From positions 1 through 7,392 of the forward strand of contig CAKUGH010000068.1 of assembly GCA_934654605.1 (NCBI GenBank): DNA of 7,392 nt. The letters are read 5' to 3'. The notes below the pieces were generated by a model. It searched no databases and was not told the DNA's origin. It was given only the letters and a program-made list of their open reading frames with translations. The DNA comes from an uncultured Collinsella sp. Its GTDB lineage: Bacteria; Actinomycetota; Coriobacteriia; Coriobacteriales; Coriobacteriaceae. The position numbers and the translations under genes were made by a program. This document shows positions 1-5,735 of the stretch, in pieces (the stretch's first letter is position 1; the number at the start of each line of letters is the position of its first letter).

Positions 1-480
1 GCCGTCAAGATGCAGGCCAGCATCGCCATGGAGACCGAGAAGTACCTCCCGGCCCACGCTCCGCTCGAGGTTCCGGCCGACGCCCACGGCACCCGCGTCG
101 TCAACAACGTTGTGGGTATGTCCGCTGTGAACATGGCCACCACCGTTGGCGCCAAGTGCATCACCGTGCCGACGACCACCGGCCGTACCGCTCGCCTGAT
201 CTCGCACTTCCGTCCCAACATGCCGATCTGCGCATTCTCCCGCCACGAGTGGGCTGTCCAGCAGATGATCATGTACTGGGGCGTTATCCCGCACCAGGCC
301 GAGATCACCCAGGGCACCGTCAACGGCACGATCGTCAAGGCGATCGAGACCGCTAAGGAGCTCGGCTACGTCGAGGCTGGCGACCTGACCGTCGCTACCG
401 CCGGCGATCCCCGCATGAGCGTCCAGCTCGAGGACAAGGTCTCCTCGACCAACGTCGCTTACGTCGCTCAGGTGCGCTAA
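1..480 (+). CDS. pyk: Pyruvate kinase, C-terminal part (5' end outside window)
   Basis: This is the last 159 codons of a pyruvate kinase, the glycolytic enzyme that transfers phosphate from phosphoenolpyruvate to ADP, giving pyruvate and ATP in the cytosol. The frame is open from base 1. The visible start AVKMQASIAMETEKYL continues the end of the catalytic barrel, where pyruvate kinases carry the conserved YPVEAV...M stretch. The rest is the C-terminal regulatory domain: the TTTGRTARLISHFRP segment (about residues 58-72), PICAFS, and the final strand GDLTVATAGDP, which corresponds to the family's GD-VVVTAG-P motif. The active-site lysine, the metal-binding residues and most of the barrel lie upstream and cannot be checked. 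The protein ends normally at a TAA and a strong terminator follows 28 bases later, so this is the last gene of its transcript. Codon use is strongly GC3-biased, as expected for a highly expressed gene. Confidence 0.95.
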   Translation, partial: AVKMQASIAMETEKYLPAHAPLEVPADAHGTRVVNNVVGMSAVNMATTVGAKCITVPTTTGRTARLISHFRPNMPICAFSRHEWAVQQMIMYWGVIPHQAEITQGTVNGTIVKAIETAKELGYVEAGDLTVATAGDPRMSVQLEDKVSSTNVAYVAQVR

Positions 481-508
481 ATCGCACTTGCAAGCAGACT
501 TGCATTGC

Positions 509-545
509 AAAGGGCCCGGAAGGCTTCGCCTTCCGGGCCCTTTTT
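509..545 (+). terminator. Intrinsic (Rho-independent) terminator of pyk
   Basis: A perfect 14-bp GC-rich stem pairs AGGGCCCGGAAGGC (511-524) with its reverse complement (528-541) around a three-base loop TTC. Two more A-T pairs extend it at the base (509-510 with 542-543). The 3' side runs into five T residues (541-545). It lies 28 bases after the pyk stop codon and is a textbook terminator for it. The A residues at the stem base also give it some capacity in the reverse direction. Confidence 0.95.
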
Positions 546-682
546 CTGTATGTCGATGCCGGAACGCAGCATGACTTGCGCCAACTTTTTTACCAAAGGA
601 CGCGAAAATCGCCCTTCAAGGCCTGAAACGAGCGTTCCGAGCATCAATAGTGTCCGCCCAGCGGCGAACCCACACCCCGCAC

Positions 683-711
683 AGGGCTGCTAAATCGTTT
701 TAGCAAGCCCT
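683..711. promoter_or_regulatory. Palindrome with central CG, resembling a LacI-family operator
   Basis: The core 688-705 reads TGCTAAATCGTTTTAGCA. Its 7-base half-sites TGCTAAA and TTTAGCA are perfectly complementary around TCGT, and the exact centre is a CG step, with one mismatched pair (T695/T698). An even-length palindrome of this size with a central CG is the usual shape of LacI-family operators. As RNA the wider 683-711 segment could fold into a 12-bp stem with one bulged A705, but no T-run follows on either strand, so an intrinsic terminator is unlikely. No LacI-type regulator or sugar gene is visible here. The nearest downstream gene starts about 200 bases later. Confidence 0.4.
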
Positions 712-724
712 ATTCTGATCACAT

Positions 725-854
725 TTTCGGAAGTGCGAGGAAAAATCGCTTACCCCTGAGCATAAACCCTTTTATTTCAACAAAACCCCTGATAAAGTTG
801 GCTCAAATACCGCTTGTACTTGGCCTGTTTCTCTTTTTCCCCGCACTTCCGAAA
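725..854. repeat. Inverted repeat, 21-bp arms (20/21 paired), 88-bp spacer
   Basis: The left arm 725-745 begins TTTCGGAAGTGCG and ends GGAAAAA. The right arm 834-854 is its reverse complement except at one position (A738 opposite C841). The arms enclose 88 bases of AT-rich DNA containing the direct repeat ACCCCTGA. The whole unit of 130 bases ends 47 bases before the start codon at 902. It could be a pair of binding sites for one regulator, a long RNA hairpin, or a small MITE-like element. I see no target-site duplication in the bases flanking 725 and 854. Confidence 0.65.
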
Positions 855-901
855 CCAGTAGCATTTTCTAGCCCAAACAACGCTCAAACGATCGGTTTGC
901 T

Positions 902-1975
902 ATGTCATTTCTTGCCTGCGGACCCACAGCTTTCCAGTACTATCGCATTCCACCTCAGATACTGGGGCTCTATCCGGCAATCCTGCCACCTGACCATGAC
1001 CATCGCCTTGTGCATTACTCCCAGCAGCCAGTATTTGAAGATCTACTTGGCAAGCCAGTTTGGAGATTTGTAAGCGCCCGAGGCAATCGCTTTAACGGAA
1101 AACTATTCCACAGCCGCTTGTTGACCCAAGAGCCGCCTCCTGGGTCGTTTAGGCAGACTGAGCATGGATTTGATGTCACTTCGCCCGAGTTCACGCTGCT
1201 CAACCTTGCTACGCAGGTCTCACGTAACCAATTGCTCATGGCATGTTACGAGATGTGTGGCTCTTTTGCAGTGTTTAAGCCCTGCGAGCGAACGCAGCAA
1301 CAACTCGATGAAGCCATCTCGCTTAAGCTCATTCCGCCCAACTGCGGTTGGGAACGAGTCAACGACGTCAACGGCAAAGACACCAACATGTGGAAGCGCA
1401 CACCGCTCCTGAATGCGGCGGATATCGCCGCATTCGCCAAGCAGGCCGCAGGCCTGCGCGGCGTTAAGCAGCTTCGCTGGGCGGCCGAGCACATGACGGG
1501 ACAGACCGCCTCGCCCTTCGAGGTACAAACCTCCATGCTTGTCTCGCTCCCCCGCGACGAAGGCGGACTGGGCATCAATATCGCAAACAACGATCGCATC
1601 CCGCTCAGTGAAGCCGCGCGCTCGCTGTATGACAAAACCTGCTGCTACGCCGACATCCTCATCGAGAGCAATACCGATAGCATGGGCGTCATCCTGGAAT
1701 GCCAAGGCCGTTCTGCTCATGGCAGCGAGGCTGCAAGCCTCTCCGATGCCGAGCGCACCACCGCCCTCACAAGCATGGGCTACGACGTTATCCAGATCAC
1801 CTACGATCAAATCAAAGACACGAAGAGCTTTAACAACATCGCTGAGCTCATCCATAAAAAGGCGGGACTCCCCTACGCGCCGAAGACCAAACAGGAACGC
1901 GCCGCCGAAGATGCCCTTCGACGGGAGCTATTGGTCGATTGGGATGAGCTGTTCGCCGTCAAGTCAACCAGCTAG
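902..1975 (+). CDS. Accessory protein with probable DUF559/Vsr-like nuclease-fold C-terminal domain
   Basis: This encodes a 357-residue soluble protein with no signal peptide or membrane segment. I do not recognise a named gene. The N-terminal third includes SPEFTLLNLA (about 94-103), which resembles the SP-x-TLLDLA segment of the AbiEi/DUF559-type proteins common in actinobacteria. The C-terminal part fits the DUF559/Vsr-like restriction-endonuclease fold: SPFEVQTSMLVSLPRDEGGLG (204-224), the acidic strand YADILIE with D251, VILECQG with E266 and Q268, SAHG with H273, then D282 and R285, and GYDVIQITYDQI (293-304). D251 and E266 fit the first two acidic positions of the active site, while the usual second acidic residue of the E-x-D motif is glutamine (Q268). 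Whether it cuts DNA is unknown. The ATG at 902 follows an in-frame stop at 869 and has no clear Shine-Dalgarno, so the start is the least certain point. Base composition is less GC-rich than the neighbours, consistent with horizontal acquisition. Confidence 0.75.
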   Translation: MSFLACGPTAFQYYRIPPQILGLYPAILPPDHDHRLVHYSQQPVFEDLLGKPVWRFVSARGNRFNGKLFHSRLLTQEPPPGSFRQTEHGFDVTSPEFTLLNLATQVSRNQLLMACYEMCGSFAVFKPCERTQQQLDEAISLKLIPPNCGWERVNDVNGKDTNMWKRTPLLNAADIAAFAKQAAGLRGVKQLRWAAEHMTGQTASPFEVQTSMLVSLPRDEGGLGINIANNDRIPLSEAARSLYDKTCCYADILIESNTDSMGVILECQGRSAHGSEAASLSDAERTTALTSMGYDVIQITYDQIKDTKSFNNIAELIHKKAGLPYAPKTKQERAAEDALRRELLVDWDELFAVKSTS

Positions 1976-2820
1976 CAGCTGGCGATCAAAGGAACCGCGG
2001 GCGCGTCAGGGGCGGCGACGCGCTCGGCGAAGCCGGTTTCGGTCAGTTCGATGACCTCGGTAAACGTCGCGTCAAAGAACTCCTCGGTTAACAGGCGATA
2101 TGGCGGATGATCGGGCTCGCCAGGGTTTTCGCGCACAATCTCGTGCATGACGCCGATGGTCTTGAGCACGTACTCCTGCGGGATCGGATACTGGCCAAAC
2201 TGGGTCGCCGCGGCATACAAACGATCAGTCGCGCGCGGGATAGAGACGATACCGAGCGTCTTGCCAAACCAGTCAAAGTCGCCCTGCTTTTTGATGCGGA
2301 ACTCCTCGCTCGGCTTACCGCCGTGCGCTTCCAGATACTGATTCACGCGCGTGTTCCACACGGTATCGGCCACCAGATGTGACCAGACGCCCAGTGTTAA
2401 ATCGAGCAACGACTGTGCCACGTCCTCGGATGCCAGCGAAAACTCGCCGGCATCCGGCCCGGCAACCGGCTCGGCATCCTTATAGCGCTGAGGATAGTGC
2501 ACGCGATTCAGCCGCTCGCGCTCCTCGACAATCGAGGTCGCCGCAGCCGGTGCACCGGCGGGCGAACTTTTAAGCAACGGCGCCACATAGGTATCCCAAA
2601 ACTCATGCTCGCGCGGCTTAGGAATAGGCTCGGGCTTGGCAAAGTGTGTAATGCGGTACGGAATGGGATCGGCGATGCCGGGAACCATATAGCCTACAAA
2701 GATATCTGGAACCACGCAGCCAAACAAAAAGGCATTGCGGTCGCGCACGCTATTGGCAAGCGCACCGGTGCGCTCCAGCAAACGCTCCGTCTGAGCGATA
2801 TGAATGTTCCAGCTTGGCAT
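1972..2820 (-). CDS. Zinc-dependent phospholipase C family protein
   Basis: This encodes a 282-residue protein resembling the Zn_dep_PLPC (zinc-dependent phospholipase C / S1-P1 nuclease-like) family. The pattern is the family's: MPSWNIHI at the N-terminus (H7), FLFGCVVPDI with D39, ITHF with H59, and GVWSHLVADTVWN with H148 and D152. These are candidate zinc ligands. No signal peptide is visible, so this looks like one of the cytoplasmic relatives and true phospholipase activity is not established; the substrate is unknown. I chose the ATG at 2820 because GGGGGTGG lies just upstream and because family members typically begin MPSW; an in-frame ATG at 2832 would add four residues and has no ribosome binding site. 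It follows cbiO on the same strand after 79 bases, with only a weak hairpin between, so it may be the last gene of the metal-import operon. Its TAG stop overlaps the stop of the convergent gene by four bases. Confidence 0.8.
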   Translation of the reverse strand: MPSWNIHIAQTERLLERTGALANSVRDRNAFLFGCVVPDIFVGYMVPGIADPIPYRITHFAKPEPIPKPREHEFWDTYVAPLLKSSPAGAPAAATSIVEERERLNRVHYPQRYKDAEPVAGPDAGEFSLASEDVAQSLLDLTLGVWSHLVADTVWNTRVNQYLEAHGGKPSEEFRIKKQGDFDWFGKTLGIVSIPRATDRLYAAATQFGQYPIPQEYVLKTIGVMHEIVRENPGEPDHPPYRLLTEEFFDATFTEVIELTETGFAERVAAPDAPAVPLIASC

Positions 2821-2863
2821 AGCCACCCCCATAAAAACCTGGATAACTATACCATCACGGCAA

Positions 2864-2879
2864 AGCCGCGCGGGCGGCT
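2864..2879 (-). terminator. Weak hairpin between cbiO and the phospholipase-like gene
   Basis: AGCCGC (2864-2869) and GCGGCT (2874-2879) can form a 6-bp stem with a four-base loop, 21 bases past the cbiO stop. Reading on the minus strand it is followed only by TTGCC, too short a T-run for efficient termination. At most it attenuates read-through into the phospholipase-like gene. Confidence 0.25.
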
Positions 2880-2899
2880 ACGCACGCTCTACGCAGCAA

Positions 2900-3670
2900 C
2901 TAGTCCGTAGCACCGCTTTCGGTTCCATACGACGGCGCAGGTGCTTCGGCCACGTGGTGATATCGATCGATATAGATCGCACGGGCGCCCAGGCGTCGCA
3001 CCAAATCCTGGTGGTGTGTGCTCATCAAGACCGTCTTACCCGCCGCAACGTAGGCCAGCAAAAAGTTAACCACGATGTCGCAAGAATCCTCGTCGAGCCC
3101 GTTGGTGGGCTCATCGAGGACCAAGATATCCGGGTTCATCGACACTACTGCGGCCAGCGCCACGCGCTTCTTTTGCCCGCCCGAGAGCTGATAGGGCGAG
3201 GCATCGACCAGGTCGGCAACCCGGAACAGCTCCATGGCATCGCGCACGCGGCGGTCGAGCTCGTCTGCCGGCAGCCCCATCTGGGCGGGGCCAAAGGCAA
3301 CCTCCTCGCCAACCGTGGCGCAGAACAGTTGGGCATCGGCGTTTTGGAACACAAAGCCCACGCGCTGATGAAAGCGCTGAGTGGCAACGGAATCCTTTAG
3401 AAACGCCGCATCGACCACGTGCCCGTCAAACAGGTACGTGCCGGCGTCCGCGAGCTCAAGGCCATTGATAAGGCGCATGATCGTCGTCTTGCCGCAGCCG
3501 TTGGGACCGAGCAGGGCAACGAGCTCACCGCGATCGACCTGCAGCGATACGCCATCGACAACCGTATGCCCCGCATAGGAAAACACCACATCGCGAAACT
3601 CGACAAGCGGCGCAGTCTCGGCGCCGGCGGCACTGCTCGCGCCCATCACGCTATTCGTATCGTTAGCCAA
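2900..3670 (-). CDS. cbiO: ECF-type nickel/cobalt importer, ATPase subunit (CbiO/NikO)
   Basis: This is the ATP-binding subunit of an energy-coupling-factor metal importer. It binds CbiQ on the cytoplasmic face and hydrolyses ATP to drive metal uptake. All ABC ATPase motifs are intact (numbered from the chosen start): Walker A GPNGCGKT (55-62), Q-loop FQNADAQLF with Q109, signature LSGGQKKR (162-169), Walker B ILVLDEPT (182-189) with catalytic E187, and the switch histidine in STHHQD (about 219). The length of 256 residues is normal for a single CbiO. The longest open frame begins at 3817 inside cbiQ, but that segment is unlike the family. I place the start at TTG 3670 because AGGGAAGG (3678-3685) sits seven bases upstream. 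An ATG at 3646 lacks a ribosome binding site, so it is the weaker alternative. It follows cbiQ after 43 bases on the same strand. The substrate follows from CbiM and the upstream operator, not from this subunit. Confidence 0.93.
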   Translation of the reverse strand: MANDTNSVMGASSAAGAETAPLVEFRDVVFSYAGHTVVDGVSLQVDRGELVALLGPNGCGKTTIMRLINGLELADAGTYLFDGHVVDAAFLKDSVATQRFHQRVGFVFQNADAQLFCATVGEEVAFGPAQMGLPADELDRRVRDAMELFRVADLVDASPYQLSGGQKKRVALAAVVSMNPDILVLDEPTNGLDEDSCDIVVNFLLAYVAAGKTVLMSTHHQDLVRRLGARAIYIDRYHHVAEAPAPSYGTESGATD

Positions 3671-3677
3671 AACGTCG

Positions 3678-3685
3678 CCTTCCCT
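3678..3685 (-). promoter_or_regulatory. Ribosome binding site deciding a TTG start for cbiO
   Basis: On the minus strand these bases read AGGGAAGG and lie seven bases before TTG 3670. No other in-frame start near the family's conserved N-terminal strand (LVEFRDVVFSY) has such a site, so a TTG start is favoured. Confidence 0.7.
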
Positions 3686-3713
3686 ATTCACACCGATAGT
3701 CGGACCGCTCGCA

Positions 3714-4556
3714 CTACAGCACGGCGCACAGCGCCGCCAGCAGCACCACAACGGCCGCATAAACCGCGTCGCGCCAGCCAAACCCAGCGCGCGTGGGCGC
3801 TGGATACACGCCGGCAAAGCCGCGGCATAGCATGGCCTCGTCCATCGCGCGGCTGCATTCCATCGCCTTGATAAAGGTCATGCCCATGATACCCGCGACC
3901 GAGTCGGTACGCGAAAACCCCTCAGGCGCGCGGCCGACGCTGCGCAGCATGACCGATTCGGTCAGGTCGTGCGCCGTACGGCCCAGCACCTCGATGTGCT
4001 TGAGCGCCATATCAAACGTAAAGATAACCTCGTCGGGCAGGTGCAACATCTTGAGCGCTGCCGACATGCGACTCCAGGTAAGCGTCCACGAAACGCCCAG
4101 CACCAGCGACACGTTAATAAAGGTCTTGAGCGCAATCTTGAGCATGGCACTCGCAGCCGAAGCGCCCAGCAGCAAGGCGGGCAGCGCCAGAACCACCGCA
4201 AGCCCCGCAGCGCCAAGGGCAGGCACAAAGGTCGCACGCAGTCCACGCACGGGGCGCACGGCAACAAGCACCAGCGCGATAGCCGCCAGCAGCATGAGAT
4301 ACAGCGGACTCTGCGTCAGACACACGCACAGGACGCAAACGAACATCCCCACCAGGCGCACCGGAGCCGAAACGCAAGAAAGGGCGCGGTCGATTATCGA
4401 CCCGCCCTTGTGTGCGCCACCGCCCAGGCGAACCCGCTCAAGCAGGCTCGCCAGGTGCAGGACATTCTTTTGCATCACGCGATGGCGAGCGCCCGTGGGC
4501 TCGTATCGCTCCTCGGCCGCAAGCCAGCTAGGCAGCTCGGCCATTGCCATGAGCAC
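3714..4556 (-). CDS. cbiQ: ECF-type nickel/cobalt importer, transmembrane coupling subunit (CbiQ/NikQ)
   Basis: This is the T-component of the importer, an inner-membrane protein that joins the metal-binding CbiM to the CbiO ATPase. The 280-residue protein has hydrophobic segments at about 66-100, 109-131, 137-160 and 264-280. The C-terminal half carries the family pattern: LHLPDEVIFTFDMALKHIEVL (171-191), the first coupling region MLRSVGRA (203-210), and the second, AMLCRGFAG (241-249), corresponding to the A-R-G coupling motifs that contact the ATPase. The hydrophilic N-terminus of about 60 residues is rather long for the family. The start is the GTG at 4556, preceded by AAGGA at a five-base spacing; an ATG at 4550 is the alternative. 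The gene overlaps the end of cbiM by 29 bases, which points to translational coupling. Confidence 0.9.
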   Translation of the reverse strand: MLMAMAELPSWLAAEERYEPTGARHRVMQKNVLHLASLLERVRLGGGAHKGGSIIDRALSCVSAPVRLVGMFVCVLCVCLTQSPLYLMLLAAIALVLVAVRPVRGLRATFVPALGAAGLAVVLALPALLLGASAASAMLKIALKTFINVSLVLGVSWTLTWSRMSAALKMLHLPDEVIFTFDMALKHIEVLGRTAHDLTESVMLRSVGRAPEGFSRTDSVAGIMGMTFIKAMECSRAMDEAMLCRGFAGVYPAPTRAGFGWRDAVYAAVVVLLAALCAVL

Positions 4557-5613
4557 CGCTTTCCTTGACCGTCAGTGAGATCAGGCGGAACGCGATGGTG
4601 AGCACCGCAACGCCAATCACGCCGGAGAGGATATACATGGCGGCCTGACCGGCAAAGCCAAGACCCTGCTCCTCGGAATACGCCTGCAGGTAGTCACCCG
4701 TAGGCAGCGCATCGGCAAACGTCGGGGCGTCGAGGCCGACCGAAGCCTGCAGGCTGTCGTCGCCAGCCTCCTGAACGGCGGTCGCGGCACCCTCGGCGTC
4801 CCACTCGCCCCAGGCGTCACCGGTGGCAAGCAGACCGAGCGGCGTGGCCACGACAAGTACGGCGACCAGGATGAGCGTGGGGACCAGCGAGGTCTTCTTG
4901 GCAGTAGCGCCCTCGGCGGCAAGCTGGCCGTCAACAGCCTCGGGACCGACGATAATACCCGGCGCCGTCTTCTTAATAAAGCCGTAAATCGCAGCCGTCG
5001 CCACGCCCTCGACCACGCCGGCAACCAGCATGTGCGGAATCATCATGGCCGGGATGGCGATGGACAGCGGGAAGGGGCAGTACAGCGGCGCGCCCGAAGC
5101 ATTGGTGAAGAGCATCGGCTGGATACCGAACTCAATTGCCGCGCACAGAGCAGCCAGGCACAGGCCGATCCAGCCGCTTACGATAGCCGAGACCGAGGTG
5201 CCCCAGCTCTTGTCGTGCAGACGGCTGTTAAGCGCGCGGAACACGATAGCGGCGGCAAACGGCAGCACAAAGGCCATGTTAAAGCAGTTGGCGCCAAAGG
5301 ACAGGATGCCGCCGTCGCCAAACAGTAGCGCCTGCAGCGCCAGCGCGACCGAAACGGCAATGGCCACGGCCTCGGGGCCCAGCAGCAGCGCGATCAGCGC
5401 GCCGCCGACAGCGTGACCCGTGGTGCCGCCAGGCAGCGGCACGTTAAACATCATGAGCAAAAAGGAGAACGCGGCGCAAATACCCAGGAAAGCCATATGC
5501 TCGCGATCGAGCGTGGCGCGCACTTTCTTGATGCAGTGGACCCACACGGGGACCATCGCCACCGCCATGACGACATCGGTCTGCGGGGACAGGTAATTAT
5601 CTGGAATGTGCAT
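4528..5613 (-). CDS. cbiM: Nickel/cobalt-binding importer subunit CbiM/NikM fused to a CbiN/PDGLE-like tail
   Basis: This is the substrate-capture membrane subunit of an ECF transporter for Ni2+ or Co2+. The protein must start MHIPDNYLSP because in this family the N-terminal amine, His2 and a downstream His67 bind the metal. With the ATG at 5613, the histidine of GGTTGHAVGG is exactly residue 67. A strong GGGAGG lies four bases upstream. Other family signatures are LLFGDGGILSFGANCFNMAF (96-115) and IPHMLVAGVVEGVATA (192-207). Residues 1-215 form the multi-pass CbiM core. From about 242 a second module begins with a membrane helix (TLILVAVLVVATPLGLLA, 246-263), then GDAWGEW, a polar loop, and a last helix (about 326-345). 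This matches the CbiN/PDGLE-type accessory domain, and no separate cbiN is present. Usual position 6 glycine of MHIPDGYL is asparagine here. It is the first gene of the operon, behind the promoter and 28-bp palindrome. The NikR-like operator argues for nickel, so nikM may be the better name. Confidence 0.93.
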   Translation of the reverse strand: MHIPDNYLSPQTDVVMAVAMVPVWVHCIKKVRATLDREHMAFLGICAAFSFLLMMFNVPLPGGTTGHAVGGALIALLLGPEAVAIAVSVALALQALLFGDGGILSFGANCFNMAFVLPFAAAIVFRALNSRLHDKSWGTSVSAIVSGWIGLCLAALCAAIEFGIQPMLFTNASGAPLYCPFPLSIAIPAMMIPHMLVAGVVEGVATAAIYGFIKKTAPGIIVGPEAVDGQLAAEGATAKKTSLVPTLILVAVLVVATPLGLLATGDAWGEWDAEGAATAVQEAGDDSLQASVGLDAPTFADALPTGDYLQAYSEEQGLGFAGQAAMYILSGVIGVAVLTIAFRLISLTVKESGAHGNGRAA

Positions 5614-5617
5614 AGTG

Positions 5618-5623
5618 CCTCCC
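5618..5623 (-). promoter_or_regulatory. Ribosome binding site fixing the cbiM start
   Basis: The minus strand reads GGGAGG four bases before ATG 5613. This supports the MHIPDNYL start over the longer open frame that begins at 5760, which would bury the metal-binding N-terminus behind 49 residues and would also begin upstream of the predicted transcription start. Confidence 0.85.
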
Positions 5624-5668
5624 GGCTGTCGGCGCACGGGACTGCGCGCCGTTTGAACCATGTTGTCA

Positions 5669-5696
5669 GTGTTACGCATCGGCCGATTCGTAACAC
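5669..5696. promoter_or_regulatory. 28-bp palindromic operator, probable NikR site
   Basis: The sequence is GTGTTAC (5669-5675), 14 bases, then GTAACAC (5690-5696). Over the full 28 bases, 13 of 14 pairs are complementary; the only mismatch is C5677 opposite T5688. It lies just downstream of the predicted transcription start of the metal importer, about +4 to +31, where a bound repressor would block transcription. The overall span of 28 bases equals the E. coli NikR operator (GTATGA-N16-TCATAC). The half-site pattern GTGTTAC-N13/14-GTAACAC is one I recall being proposed for NikR in other bacteria by comparative genomics. The nikR gene itself is not in the window. Confidence 0.75.
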
Positions 5697-5706
5697 GCCG
5701 CCGGCT

Positions 5707-5735
5707 ATCATAGCAAAACGGCGCGCCGCCCACAA
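5707..5735 (-). promoter_or_regulatory. Sigma-70-type promoter of the metal-import operon
   Basis: Reading the minus strand, TTGTGG (5735-5730) is followed after 17 bases by TATGAT (5712-5707), one base from the TATAAT consensus. The -10 is preceded by TGC, giving an extended -10 element TGCTATGAT that compensates for the poor -35. Predicted transcription begins near 5700, leaving a leader of about 86 bases before cbiM that contains the 28-bp palindrome. Confidence 0.65.

Larger units (their letters stand above)
546..901. other. AT-rich non-coding region between the pyk terminator and the accessory gene
   Basis: This stretch of about 356 bases is clearly richer in A and T than the flanking genes and contains no convincing coding sequence. 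It carries the LacI-operator-like palindrome (688-705) and the inverted repeat 725-745/834-854. Between the repeat arms there is a short direct repeat ACCCCTGA (752-759 and 785-792). I could not find a confident -35/-10 pair for the downstream gene, nor a Shine-Dalgarno sequence in front of position 902. The low GC content and repeats suggest an insertion-prone accessory junction. Confidence 0.6.

Noticed and set aside
505..693. 62-codon open frame on the + strand after pyk
   Set aside because: It begins inside the terminator region and its sequence is low-complexity and unlike any protein. There is no ribosome binding site.
798..1073. 91-codon frame with a hydrophobic, signal-peptide-like start
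   Set aside because: It starts at TTG, runs across the right arm of the inverted repeat and overlaps the better-supported gene at 902 in another frame. The hydrophobic stretch comes from T-rich non-coding DNA.
1220..1855. 211-codon frame antisense to the nuclease-like gene
   Set aside because: Long antisense frames are common in GC-rich DNA. The + strand frame has recognisable family motifs and this one has none.
2497..2910. 137-codon frame antisense to the phospholipase-like gene and its upstream gap
   Set aside because: The opposite strand carries a clear metalloprotein pattern with start and ribosome binding site. This frame shows no family features.
3671..3817. Upstream extension of cbiO (49 extra codons) into the end of cbiQ
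   Set aside because: The extra residues are Cys/Trp/Arg-rich and unlike any ABC ATPase. They are the cbiQ 3' end read in another frame, and a good ribosome binding site supports TTG 3670.
3793..4578. 261-codon frame antisense to cbiQ
   Set aside because: It is a Ser/Arg/Ala-rich shadow of a gene with clear EcfT motifs and proper operon spacing.
5614..5700. Possible cobalamin or NiCo riboswitch ahead of cbiM
   Set aside because: The predicted leader is only about 86 bases, shorter than a cobalamin riboswitch, and I see no B12-box-like segment. The only strong structure is the perfect-symmetry operator, better explained as a protein binding site.
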